Both the position numbers and the translations under genes were made by a program. From G963668435 sp963668435 (lineage in GTDB: Bacteria > Latescibacterota > Latescibacteria > Latescibacterales > Latescibacteraceae), in assembly GCA_963668435.2 (NCBI GenBank), contig CAXXSC010000008.1, forward strand, positions 1,302,001 through 1,366,000: a DNA stretch of 64,000 bases, written 5' to 3'. The notes under the pieces were generated by a model, which was not told the DNA's origin, did not search any database, and saw only the letters and a list, made by a program, of their open reading frames with translations. This document shows positions 44,356-55,100 of the stretch, piece by piece (within the stretch, counting starts at the first letter, position 1; every line of letters begins with the position of its first letter).

Positions 44356-45207
44356 TCAGCTATGCCGGAAATAGTACAGAGTACTTCCCGAAAACAGCAT
44401 GAGTGTCATGAACAGCCATGACGAGTACCAGTAAACCGCAATGTCGCCATCCGCAAGCAAGAGCAGCGCCTGTCCTGGGATCGACAGCAAAAGAGTGGTC
44501 AGCGCGGCTTTCATTAGATCCTGAAGCTGTTTCTCGTCATACCAGTCACCGATGCGCTCTCGGGCTTTCATGATCAGCCAGTAAAGCACGGTCACGCCAT
44601 AGGGGAAAATCAGCAGTGCATACATTGGAAGGTAGATCCAGAAACGGTCCAGAGGCACCTGACGGCCGATTAGAGAAAGTGTCATATAAAGACCGCTCAG
44701 ACCGCAGACAACGCCCATATACTGTGCCAGAAGAAAAACCTTTTCGTCTTTCACTTCCACCGCAAAAGCGGATTCCGTCCGAAAAATACGATACACGAAA
44801 AAGATCATGTATACAGAAAACACCGCATTGAAAGCGAGCATGGCAATGAGTATGGCAAATTCCATGTGAACAGCAAATCCGGCAGCAAAATCGCGGGCGA
44901 TCTCGTCATAAAAAACTTTTTCCGTACATAAAGCAAGAAGCGAAAGAATACCGGCAGCAAATGCCCCTGCTCTTAGTACTGAATTACCATCGACCTTCCG
45001 GAAATGCATGACAAGCAAGGAGAACGCGGCGATATGAAACGCCAGAATAACAAGATAGCCGGTACTGGCAACAATAGACCAGTAGCCATAGAGCAAAAGT
45101 TCGCCATAGTTGACAGTCAGCACAACAATATCGAAAACGAGCCAGCACAATGAGAGAATAGCCAGCACAAATGTTGTTTTCGCAGAAAAACTGAATGTCC
45201 TGTCCAT
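44356..45207 (-). CDS. Polytopic membrane protein, possible partner of the XRE regulator
   Basis: The 283-residue protein has about eight hydrophobic segments and short charged loops (for example KARERIGDWYDEKQLQD between helices). No catalytic motif is visible and I cannot name a family. An AGGAG ribosome-binding site precedes the ATG. It begins 27 bases after a small XRE-type regulator on the same strand. Pairs of this kind, a short HTH protein plus a membrane protein of unknown function, are frequent (for example the DUF2975 type) and are thought to form sensing or stress-response modules, which is inference here. Confidence 0.7.
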   Translation of the reverse strand: MDRTFSFSAKTTFVLAILSLCWLVFDIVVLTVNYGELLLYGYWSIVASTGYLVILAFHIAAFSLLVMHFRKVDGNSVLRAGAFAAGILSLLALCTEKVFYDEIARDFAAGFAVHMEFAILIAMLAFNAVFSVYMIFFVYRIFRTESAFAVEVKDEKVFLLAQYMGVVCGLSGLYMTLSLIGRQVPLDRFWIYLPMYALLIFPYGVTVLYWLIMKARERIGDWYDEKQLQDLMKAALTTLLLSIPGQALLLLADGDIAVYWYSSWLFMTLMLFSGSTLYYFRHS

Positions 45208-45234
45208 TTCATTTCTCCTGTAAATTACAAACGC

Positions 45235-45444
45235 TCAGTCCTCATCGACGAGGAAAAATATTTCCTCGACCGCAGTATCGAAAAAACGGGCAAGTTTCAG
45301 TGCGAGCAGTGACGATGGCATGTATTTCCCCTTTTCAAGGGCAATGATAGTCTGCCGTGTCACACCGACAGCATTGGCAAGCGCCTCCTGCGACATACTG
45401 TCGTGCTCGAAACGAAACCGCTTGAGCCTGTTACCAAGTTTCAT
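45235..45444 (-). CDS. XRE-family transcriptional regulator, 69 aa
   Basis: A single Cro/C1-type helix-turn-helix fills almost the whole 69 residues: RFEHDSMSQEALANAVGVTR is the first half with SQEALA as helix 2, and TIIALEKGKYMPS is the recognition part. It lacks any effector domain, like YozG-type regulators. It is probably the autoregulator of the two-gene operon with the downstream membrane protein. TGTAAA direct repeats lie in its promoter. Confidence 0.88.
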   Translation of the reverse strand: MKLGNRLKRFRFEHDSMSQEALANAVGVTRQTIIALEKGKYMPSSLLALKLARFFDTAVEEIFFLVDED

Positions 45445-45476
45445 AGTCCCATCCTGTAGCGAAATTCAAAAAACAA

Positions 45477-45515
45477 TGTATAGCGCGCTTTACATGTTGT
45501 CAAGCGTTATTTACA
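45477..45515 (-). promoter_or_regulatory. Promoter and direct-repeat operator of the XRE operon
   Basis: Minus-strand TTGACA (45498-45503) and TATACA (45477-45482) are separated by 15 bases, shorter than ideal. TGTAAATAACGC and TGTAAAGCGCGC are direct repeats about 21 bases apart, two DNA turns, flanking the -35, a plausible binding site for the XRE protein. Confidence 0.45.
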
Positions 45516-45524
45516 GGTATTGAC

Positions 45525-45554
45525 AAAAAAACGGCCCGAAATATTTCGGGCCGT
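45525..45554 (-). terminator. Terminator of the RidA-like gene
   Basis: A perfect 24-base palindrome (45531-45554, arms ACGGCCCGAAAT) ends on the minus strand in seven T (complement of 45525-45531), just after the stop at 45580. Confidence 0.92.
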
Positions 45555-45579
45555 TACATCCTGCAACATTGTTATGTGC

Positions 45580-46791
45580 CTATTTTGTCCGTGCGGCAAT
45601 GAACGAGGCACGGCAGCGGACATCGTTTTTCTCGTATCCCGAATTCGGCATCAGGCAGGTCCTGACACCCGGCCCTTTCGAGAAATAGGGGCGGTAGACC
45701 TCGTTGAACGGCGCGTAATCGTTGATATTCCTGAGATAGACGCAGCCGGAAACGATGTTCGACAGGTCGAGCCCCGCCTCGGCGAGGACATCGACTATGT
45801 TCTCAGACATCTGTGTCGCCTGGGCCGTGAGATCGACAGTTGCAATGCCCTCCCACGCAACCTCGCCCGCGATACCCGAGGTATAGAGCGTATCACCGTT
45901 CCAGCAGGCCGGACTTGCGGTCATTGCCATACCGGTCGGGCCATAGGACATGCTTTTCGGCCTCACCACCTTACGTTTCGAAAGGTCGGTGGCGGCGATA
46001 CAGGTGATCTCGATATGTGAACCGCCGGGAATCCAGTCAACGAAAACATTCGAGCGGGCGGGCTCGTTGCCATACTCGAAAAACTCGCTATAGACCTTGT
46101 TCACGATGCCGAAATTGTCGTAATTATCCATGTAGACACTGGAGAACACCACATTCTCATAATCCAGACCCGCCTCGTGAAGCACCTTGCCCACATTGCG
46201 CATGGCCTGCCTGACCTGCTCCTCGAATGTCGCCGGATGCTTGCCGTCGGGAAGGTGGTCGCCCTTGCCGGAAATGTAGAGCGTATCGCCTGTTCTGATA
46301 CCGTTACTGAACGGGAAACCCTCGACAGGGGCGCCGACTCTTTTTTTCGCGGAAAGGTCGGATGTCGCGATGGCTGTTATCTCGATCTCGGAATCGCCGG
46401 GAACATTCGGTACACCGAGAGTTGTCCTCGCGGGCGGATCATTGTGAAAATACTCGCCGTAAACACGATTGAACTCCGCGTAGAGTGACGGATCCTCGAG
46501 ATAGCACCAGCATTTGACGATGCTGTTAAGATCGAGACCGGCGACCTGGAGTGATTTTTTGATCTCGTTCAGGCAGTTCCGGACCTTGCCCTCCATATCC
46601 TCGTCGGGCTTGTAATCGCCCTTGCCTGCGACATAGACTGTCGTGCCAACCTGTATGCCCGGCGCGAACAGGGCGTTTTCGGGACGTTTGTTGTCCCGTG
46701 TGAGAAAAGTTTTCTTCGGTTGGGCAAATGCCTGTCCGCCCATAGCGGCGACCGCAAGGGTCAGCAGCAAAACAATAAGCAATCTCTTCAT
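45580..46791 (-). CDS. Exported protein with three tandem RidA domains
   Basis: RidA proteins hydrolyse reactive enamine/imine intermediates and are normally about 130-residue cytoplasmic trimers. Here 403 residues start at MKRLLIVLLLTLAVAAMGG, a signal peptide ending AFAQ, preceded by AAAGGGAG; an in-frame start at 46896 is rejected. Three RidA units follow (about 25-155, 160-290, 295-403). Each has the G..VYVAGKG or equivalent strand and the active-site arginine: PPARTTLGV, PARSNVFV and GVRTCLM. The glutamate after it is present in the first two (IEIT) but replaced in the third (VRCRA). One chain may therefore form an intramolecular pseudo-trimer in the periplasm, next to an exported PLP enzyme that would release such intermediates. 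Confidence 0.85.
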   Translation of the reverse strand: MKRLLIVLLLTLAVAAMGGQAFAQPKKTFLTRDNKRPENALFAPGIQVGTTVYVAGKGDYKPDEDMEGKVRNCLNEIKKSLQVAGLDLNSIVKCWCYLEDPSLYAEFNRVYGEYFHNDPPARTTLGVPNVPGDSEIEITAIATSDLSAKKRVGAPVEGFPFSNGIRTGDTLYISGKGDHLPDGKHPATFEEQVRQAMRNVGKVLHEAGLDYENVVFSSVYMDNYDNFGIVNKVYSEFFEYGNEPARSNVFVDWIPGGSHIEITCIAATDLSKRKVVRPKSMSYGPTGMAMTASPACWNGDTLYTSGIAGEVAWEGIATVDLTAQATQMSENIVDVLAEAGLDLSNIVSGCVYLRNINDYAPFNEVYRPYFSKGPGVRTCLMPNSGYEKNDVRCRASFIAARTK

Positions 46792-46923
46792 GATGCAACT
46801 CCCTTTCCTGAAACAGTGGCGCAGATGCTGTCGAAATACCGGCATGCCGTGGAAAGTAATTCTGTCTTTTGGAATATATTGCCGTTCCCGCCGCATGACA
46901 ACCGTTTTCCCGTGAACACACGG

Positions 46924-48306
46924 CTATTTCAGGGGCATTTCATCCCACTCGATAACGATGACATCATTCAGGAATTCCCGCTTTTCATGTTGCAGGATAA
47001 CGCTGACCTTGGAATGGAAATACTCGTAATCGATCGCTTCACCGGTCCTGAGAAGCCTGACCGAGCGCGGTTTCGGAACATCCTTGACAATCACCGCGCC
47101 CCAGTGAAGCGATGAGACATGGACATAGCAGCGATTTTCCCGCGTGGTCAATGGACAGTCACTGTATTTTTTCCAGCGCCTCAGCCCCTGGGCGCCGATC
47201 AGGGATTCGCCGCTGTGTTTCATCCAAGCGGCTATTTCGTCACAGCGCTCGTAGTACTCGGGCGGCATGGTGCCATCAGGCGAAGGCCCCACGTTTAGCA
47301 GGAGATTTCCACCCCAGGCCCGGATCCTGACCAGACGGTCCATGACCGCAGCGGCTGTCTCGAAAGGAGCATGAGGTGAATAACCCCAGTGGCCGCTCCA
47401 TGATGCGCAGTTCTCCCACCAGCCCTTGGGCGCCTCCTTGGGCATCAGCCACTCAGGCGTTGTAAAATCGCCCTTCCCGCCCCAGCGAGGATTGATAAGG
47501 ATATGCGGCTGAATGCGGCGCACCCATGCAAGTGTCTGCTCGCTGTGGATATCCTTGATCCCGGGCCAGCCAATACCATCGAACCAGATAAGGTCGATCT
47601 TGCCGTAGCGGGTGAGCAGTTCGCTTATCTGTCCGACAGTGTAGCGGTAAAACGCCTCCAGATCCTCGCGGTTCTTTTCGGGATCGTCGATCTGGCGCGG
47701 CTTGTCGTTATCGGGATAATGGAGACTCCAGGGGAAATCGGGATAGCTCCAGTCGCGCGGCGAAAAATATAGACCGACCTTGAGCCCGTATTTTCTGCAG
47801 GCATCCACGTATGGTTTGAGAAGGTCGCGGCCGTCAAGATAGGACTGAGTGCCGTAGCGCGTGTACTCGCTGGGCCAGAGAGAGTAGCCGTCGTGGTGTT
47901 TTGAGGTCAGCACCACGTAGGTCATACCCGCCTCTTTCGCCGCCTTGACCCATAGCTCGGGATCGTAATTCTGAGGATCGAACTCATCGGCAAGCGCATA
48001 ATATTTCTCACGGCCGAGATAGTCCTCGTAGTCGGACTGCCAGCCGCAGCCGCTCATCATTGCCCAGGACGGCTCGATCCCGGCGACACTGTGAATGCCC
48101 CAGTGGAGAAAAAGGCCGAACGACGCGTCGGGATACCACATGGCATCGGGATGTGTCGTCCGCTCAAAGGGGACAGCCTCGGTTGTTTCAAGAAGGTCGA
48201 GGGCCTTGTGGGCTCTTTGGCGAAGTTCCTTTTCAGATGGTGCGGCGGCAAACGATGACACGGACATTGTAAGAAGCAATATGATCGATACTACAGTCTT
48301 TTTCAT
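46924..48306 (-). CDS. Exported alpha-L-fucosidase (GH29)
   Basis: Retaining exo-glycosidase releasing L-fucose from glycans. The 460 residues start at MKKTVVSIILLLTMSVSSF, a signal peptide, with AAGGAG upstream; the frame is open 26 codons further but without support. GH29 marks are GLFLHWGIHSV, FDPQNYDPELWVKAAKEAGM, TSKHHDGYSLWPS and the nucleophile Asp243 in IWFDGIGW. The acid/base residue varies in this family and I do not assign it. It lies among other exported glycan-active genes and suggests use of fucosylated polysaccharides such as algal fucans or mucin-like glycans. Confidence 0.92.
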   Translation of the reverse strand: MKKTVVSIILLLTMSVSSFAAAPSEKELRQRAHKALDLLETTEAVPFERTTHPDAMWYPDASFGLFLHWGIHSVAGIEPSWAMMSGCGWQSDYEDYLGREKYYALADEFDPQNYDPELWVKAAKEAGMTYVVLTSKHHDGYSLWPSEYTRYGTQSYLDGRDLLKPYVDACRKYGLKVGLYFSPRDWSYPDFPWSLHYPDNDKPRQIDDPEKNREDLEAFYRYTVGQISELLTRYGKIDLIWFDGIGWPGIKDIHSEQTLAWVRRIQPHILINPRWGGKGDFTTPEWLMPKEAPKGWWENCASWSGHWGYSPHAPFETAAAVMDRLVRIRAWGGNLLLNVGPSPDGTMPPEYYERCDEIAAWMKHSGESLIGAQGLRRWKKYSDCPLTTRENRCYVHVSSLHWGAVIVKDVPKPRSVRLLRTGEAIDYEYFHSKVSVILQHEKREFLNDVIVIEWDEMPLK

Positions 48307-48372
48307 ACGGCAATCTCCTTGTTTTTTTTCCAATATACGGCATCGGAGACAGCAGAAAAAGCACGAACAGCA

Positions 48373-48398
48373 AAAGGCTGCCACGAATGACAGCCTTT
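48373..48398 (-). terminator. Hairpin downstream of the cohesin lipoprotein gene
   Basis: AAAAGGCTG (48372-48380) and CAGCCTTTT (48390-48398) form a stem with about 9 loop bases. Short T-runs occur on both strands; it probably ends the leftward transcript of the 48476 gene. Confidence 0.6.
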
Positions 48399-48475
48399 TA
48401 TTTCCGAGCCCCTAAAATTTCAGGGCACATCTATTAATTCCATTTTTCCGGTGAGCGAATAGAGATACCCTCAAG

Positions 48476-49096
48476 TCATTCCGATGTTTCCTCCTGCTGT
48501 TCGACAGCTTTTTCGTGGACTACGATCGTGCTGTTATATGTTGCCGGGCTTTTCGCCTCCCATCCATTTGATGATTGTGAGGAATAAACCGCCGTAACGA
48601 GCATATCGCCGCCTGTCACGAAAGAGAGCGCGCTCTGGCCGTTTTTTTTACCTTTGAACGTGATGATGGCCAGAGAACCACTGCCGCTGGCGCCCCGATA
48701 CCCCGACCGTGTGCCGCCGATACCGACATTCACCCGGCCGGAGCTGTTGTCGATCGTGTTTTCGATCTCCTGGACATCGGCACCGTCATCCGTGAACAGT
48801 AGGCCGTAGGCATCGGTATTGACTGTCGTCACCTCCACAACCGAGGGGTCGAATGAAACGACAACATTGGCTGCGATAAGCCCCTCGGCATTATCCACCA
48901 TGATATCGACCGTTACGATCTCATCGGCACCCTCAATCTCGATGTCGGATGGATAGAAACGCATGGCAAACACCTTTTTCACCTCGTCCTCCGGCGCGGT
49001 CCCCCAGTTACAGCCGATAATGGCAAACGCGAGGGCAAATATCAGGGCAAAAGCCACTGACCGCAGCTGCCATCTGTTCTTTCCTTTTTCTCGCAT
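48476..49096 (-). CDS. Cohesin-domain-like lipoprotein
   Basis: The 206-residue protein has a hydrophobic N-terminal segment and lipobox AIIGC (Cys29), predicting a lipid anchor. Residues about 42-190 look like one cohesin-type beta-sandwich: VTVDIMVDNAEGLIAANVVV, FDPSVVEVTTV, and LAIITFKGKKNGQSALSF match the usual cohesin strands, followed by a short acidic tail. Cohesins bind dockerins. The giant protein immediately upstream on the same strand contains a dockerin-like module, and 27 bases separate the two genes, so they are likely co-transcribed. The protein is a good candidate for the anchor that holds the giant protein at the cell surface. Confidence 0.8.
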   Translation of the reverse strand: MREKGKNRWQLRSVAFALIFALAFAIIGCNWGTAPEDEVKKVFAMRFYPSDIEIEGADEIVTVDIMVDNAEGLIAANVVVSFDPSVVEVTTVNTDAYGLLFTDDGADVQEIENTIDNSSGRVNVGIGGTRSGYRGASGSGSLAIITFKGKKNGQSALSFVTGGDMLVTAVYSSQSSNGWEAKSPATYNSTIVVHEKAVEQQEETSE

Positions 49097-49123
49097 GATA
49101 TCGTCTCCCAGCTTCGGGTTATA

Positions 49124-52100
49124 TTATTTCAACAGAAGCAGTTTGCCGGTTTCAGACCTTCCGTTCTGCATCAGCTTCACGATATAAACGCCGCTGGTCA
49201 CAGTGCGACCGTCGGAATCGAGGCCATCCCAGGCGACACGATGAACACCGGGCCGCAGTGTTTCACCGACAAGCTCTCTAACAAGCTGTCCAAGCGTATT
49301 GTAGACAAGAAGGCTTGTCCTCCCCTCCCTGTCGAGGCTGAATGCTATGGTTGTCTGCATGTTGAACGGGTTCGGATAGCCGCCCTCGAGCGCGAATTCC
49401 CGTGGAACAGCCGCAGTGGCTCCGAATCTGCGCAAACCGTATTCTACCGGCAGCGGTGTATTGGCCATATCACGAAGATCGAGGCTAAGCAGCTCGATAC
49501 TGAACGTACCCGACCCGATGACATCGAAATCGATCTCGAAAAGCGTGCCTTCCGGAACCGACACGCCCTCTGAAGTGCCGGTCAGCGCTATCGCCGCTAT
49601 CTGCAGAAGCCCCTCTTCGCTGCGGTGATATACTGAGAGGCTTTCTGAACTATCGCCGCCATTCACGATCCTGACATCGCTTACCGCCAGTTTTTCACTG
49701 TCGAAAGCAAGTTCGGCACCCGCGCCGAGCAGGTCGGACACGGCGGATGAACTGAGGGCAAGAGTGAAGTTCTCACCTACTGAAAGTTCATCGGCATCAG
49801 CGGCCAGTGCGGCGCTGTATGGCATATCCGCCGGTTTCGCGGCAAAGACCTCGCGGGCGCTTGTGCCACCAGAGGCATCCCAGTTATACATCAGCGCGAA
49901 CGCAGTCATATCCTCAAAATTAACAACACCGTCGGGACCGAACGGATAGGTGTCGGTATACCACGGCGCCGACCCCGCCGAACCATCCGGTGTGCCCGCG
50001 ATATCGCCTTTCTTGTTCGAGCTGTTCCAGTAAGCTATCAATTGGATGAAATCGTAGAAATCGACTGTCGAGTTGTAGTCGAAATCACCCAGGAGTGTCG
50101 GGCCGTCGAATTTCGAGGCCACCGCGAAATCGGAAAAATGCGCCACACGGGCATAAACAATATGCTGCAACTCGTCAACCCAGGTCTCTTCGATCCCCTC
50201 GAGTGTGAGATTACCTGAACTGTCGAGGTAATAAAGCTTGAGATCTTCGGGAGCGATACCGAGTGAGGCAAGCTCAAGTGTATTGTAGGGCACCGATATC
50301 GTCACCGGCTCATCAAAATAGTAGGGACTGACCGGGACACCATCGACCTCGACCGTGAACGAAACGCCGCTGATCGCGGGACCCGCGAACGTGACACCCC
50401 TCGTTTCGCTGTCGGGATCGGCTATTGGCGGCAGGCCGACAGCGATTTCGACATCGCCGCGTTCATCGATCTCCGGGATATCGAGGCTCAGCCCGTTCAT
50501 GAAATCCAGCGGGAAAGCGAGGTTCTCGATAGTCACGCTGCCACCGTCACCGATATCGGGAATGGCGGCCTCCTCCTGGTACACCTCGACCTCGATAAAT
50601 CCGGTGACCAGCGTGTCTCGGTACATAGCGGAGGCTATTATCATGCCCTTTCCACCGGCAGAGGCCATGAAAACGCCGTCATCATCTATCGTACCGATAT
50701 CGCCTTCCACATCCCAGTGCACCAGCGCCGATTCAATCGGATCGCCATGCGTGTCATAGGCAATACCCGTATACTGCCGGGAGCCGCCGATCATGACAAG
50801 GGCCGCATCGGGTGTGACCTCTATATGGTCGATACTGACATCGGCGACCACGTGGAGATTGACATCGAGCGTGTCCGCAAGACCGGCAGTATCGGTCACG
50901 GTGAAAAGCATCGGAAAACCGTCGCCCGTTTCGTCATAGGGAGGAATACCGCTGAGAACACCGCTGTCGAACACGATCCACTCAGGGCCCTCAAGCATGG
51001 CAAACGTAAACTCGTCGCCGTCGGGGTCCATCGCCTTGAGCGTGTCGGTATAGGCAACCGCCTCGGTGGCGTCCCAGAGACGTTTCGTGATAAATACCGG
51101 CGCATCGTTTACATCGATAACCGACATGGTTGTCGTGAGCGTATCGGCAAGACCGGCCATGTCACTGACCATAACCGAAACGGCTATCCCCTCACCGACA
51201 TCACCGTTGCCAGGCGTACCGGTCACCTCGCCTGTTTTGCTGAGCTTGAGCCAGGCGGGCGCGATGAGGAATTTGTAGGTAAGGACATCACCCTCGTTGA
51301 CATCCTCTGCGACGAGCGTAAGTTCATACGGAACACCCTGTTCGGCATCAAAAAATGACTCAGTTACGAATTTCGGCGCACGGTTGGGCAGTCTGACAGC
51401 GATACTAGTATCGAGTTCGGACTCAAGGCTTGCCGAATTACTGACAATGACCTTGACCGCAATGTCCAAGGCCACATCATCCTCGGCCGGAGTTCCGTAG
51501 AGAACACCCGTTGCGGCATCGATGGAAAGCCAGGCAGGCCCCTCGACAGCAAAGCTGAGGGTGTCGTTCTCACCGGGCTCCTCCGTTTCGATATTCACGA
51601 GATAGGCTGTCCCCGATACAGCGTCAGGCAGAGACTCCGTAATAATGACCGGCGGATCAGAAACAATAACCTCGAACGCCAAAAGCACCTCGTCTTTTTG
51701 TCCGGGAAGGTCAGTTACTGAAACAGTCACAGATACGTCACCAGTGTCGTCCTCGCCCGGCGTTCCGCTGAGCTTACCGGTAACGGCATCTATGATGAGC
51801 CAATCCGGGCCAGCTGAAATGGCAAAGACATGCGAATCGCCCTGATCAGGCACAGAGGCTGTGATTCGGGCCTTATAAGCATAACCTACCGAGGCGTTGG
51901 GCAATTTCTGCGTGAGTATTTCCGGCGGCGTGTTTTCGCTGATCGCGATCACAAAGGTCTTATCCACAGAAATGCCGAAACTGTCTGTCACCGTGACGGT
52001 CACAGAGACCTGATCGCTCCCGGCACCCGGTGTACCGCTAAGCACACCGGACACTTCATCGAGCAAGAACCATCCGGATTCATCCACAAGACTGAAATGG

Positions 52101-55100
52101 TGAGTATCATTGGCATCGGCGTCATTGACTTCAATTTTCGCTTCATAAGCGACACCGGCTATCGCCGCGGGAAGTGATTCAGTAGCAATGACCGGTGAAT
52201 ATGCCTGAATCACCGTGATTGTGAACGTCTTTTCCGCGCTTTTTCCGCCGTTGTCTGTTACTGTCACGGTTGCCGTTTTGCTGCCGGGACCGACAGATAC
52301 AGGAGTCCCGGAAAGCGTGCCTGTCACCGGATCGATCGAAAGCCACCCGGCATTTTCATCGAGACTGAAAACGTGGGAATCGTTCGTGTCGGCATCATTA
52401 ATTTCAATCAGCGCATCGTAAGCGATATTGACAAATGCATCGGGAAGACTCTCGGTGACAATTTCAGGTGCATTGTTGATAGTCACAACAAGCGTGAATG
52501 TCCGCTCGGCCATGAGCCCGTTACTGTCGGTCACCTTGACAGTTATGGAGGTCTCACTGGCATCGGCCTCGAGCGGAACACCTGCCAGGATACCGGATTG
52601 AGCGTTGATTGAAAGCCACGGGGGCGCATCCTGCATCTCGAATGTATGGGTGTCGTTCGTATCCTCGTCACTGACACGGACTGTCACACCATACGCCTTG
52701 CCTGCAATTGCCGCGGGAAGGCTCTCGGTGATAATCACCGGCGCGGTACCGGCAGGAATCGGGATGACAGGCGCAGAGATTGCGAGCGTGAACTGTCTTT
52801 CAGCACGCTTTGCGCCACTGTCGACCACGGTCACAGTGAAGGTGACATCACCGGCATCCGCCTCGGGCGGCACACCTGAAAGAACACCGGTCTGTGCATT
52901 TATCGACAGCCACGACGGCGCGTTCAAAAGGCCGAACGCATGGGTATCGTTCGCGTCCTCGTCACTGATCGCAATCGTCGTGCTGTAGGCGACACCTGCT
53001 GTGGCAGACGGAAGTGATTCCGTCACAATCACCGGCGCCGATCCATCCGGTTCTAGAATCTCCGGCGCGGAAACAGTGAGTGTGAAACTTTTTTCCACGC
53101 TGTGTCCGCTGCTGTCAACGACCTTGACCTTGATGCTGAGCGTTCCGGTGTCGGAAGTTTTCGGCGTTCCGCTAAGTGCTCCGGTGCCTGCGTTTATCGA
53201 CAGCCAGCCCGGTGCGCCCTCCATGCTGAATGTATGCGTATCGCCGGTATCGGCATCACTTATTCTGATCGATGCAGAATATGCCACACCCGCCGTGGCG
53301 GACGGAAGGGTCTGTATCACGATCACCGGTGCAGCACCCGGTATGACAGGCTCTTCCGACATGTTGACCGCGATGAAATAGCTTCTTTCATTAACGAGGC
53401 CGCCGCTGTCTGTGACACGCACGCTGAGAGACACAGATGCCGCCACATCATTGTTGCCCGGCAATCCCGACAAAACGCCGCTCGCCGAATCGATACTCAA
53501 CCAGTCCGGCCCGCTTACCAGTGAAAATGTCAGTGCATCGCCACTGTCCGGATCGCTTGCCCGTACTGTCGCCGCATACTGCTCGCCAACCTCCGCATCG
53601 GGCAGACTGCTGGTCGTGATAGCGGGGGCCGTGTTCCGATCAACCGGTTCAGGATAATTCACCGCGAACGTAAAGGTTTGCTGTGTTACAGCCCCGAAGC
53701 TGTCAACGACACTAACGACAACCGAGACTGCGGTGCCAACATCATCCGTGGCGGGAGCACCGGAAAGCCGCCCTGTTTCGGCATCGATTTTGAGCCAGGC
53801 AGGTGCGCTCTCAAGCGTGAATGTCAGTTTATCATTAATATCGTTGTCATATGCCGATATCACCGCGCTGTATTGCTCCCCGGTAACAGCGGAAGGAAGG
53901 GCGGCAGTCTCGATGACCGGCGGTGTGTTCGATGTAACACTTCCCTCGCTGAGAACTTTCAGCATGAAAGTCCGCTGGTCGAAAAGCCCTTTGCTGTCTG
54001 TGACCATGACCGTTACCGCAATCTCATCAGCAAGATCCGCGGCCGCGGGTGTGCCGTACAAACGCCCCCCGGCTTCAATCTGGAGCCACGCGGGAGCTTC
54101 AAGCAGTGAAAACACATGACTGTCATTCGCATCGGCATCACTGACCAGTACGGTCGTGCTGTAGGACATCAGAACAACAGCCTCAGGCAGAAACTCCGTA
54201 ACAATTACGGGCACGTCCATATCAGCAGCACCGCCCGATTCCAACACATCGATATAGAATATAATTTCAAACTGTTCGTCTTCGGAGGTGGTCACCGCAA
54301 CCTTGACCATCTGCGCCAGGCCGGCATCAGCTGCCGCCGGTGTGCCTCGGAATTCGGCAGTCCCTGAATCAAGGCTGAGCCAAGACGGGCCGCTGACTAT
54401 TTTCAGCACGGCATCAGGATCCTCTTTACTGAGGAAATGCGAATACACCTGATTGACATATGCATCCGGGAGCTGCTCGGGCCACTCAGGGCCTGTGCCG
54501 CCATCATCATAGACATCGATCGTGTAGGTGATCTCCTCAACGCCGCCGTCCTGATAACTGATCTGCAGTTTCACAATCTGATCGTCACCCATGTCAGCAG
54601 CGGCAGGCATGCCAGAGAGAATGCCGGTTGCAGTTTCAACTACCAGCCACGCCGGGCCATCGAGTTTCGTGTAGCCCGTGGCAATCCGCATGGGATCAGG
54701 CAGCGGAACGACTCCGGCATACTCCATATTCACCATCGCCGGGGGCAGTTCCATCTCACCCGGAACAGCGCCCTTGTCGATCACATCGAGCATGTAACTC
54801 AGATCCTCGCTGTCGCCGTCCTCGTATTCGACTTTCACACGCACGATGTAACCGTATCCCATATCCGCCGCCGCGGGCATACCGCTGAACATTCCGGATG
54901 CAGAATTGAGTGTCAGCCAGGACGGGCCCTCCTGAATACTCAGGCTTCTCACCGTACGGGCCGGGCCGGGAAGCGGCAGAGTGTGGGCATACTCCTCATT
55001 CACATAGGCCGCAGGTAGAGCATTGTCGCCGGGCACTGTGCCATTGTCATAGACATCGATCGTGTAGGTGAGCTCCTCAACGCCGCCGTCCTGATAACTG

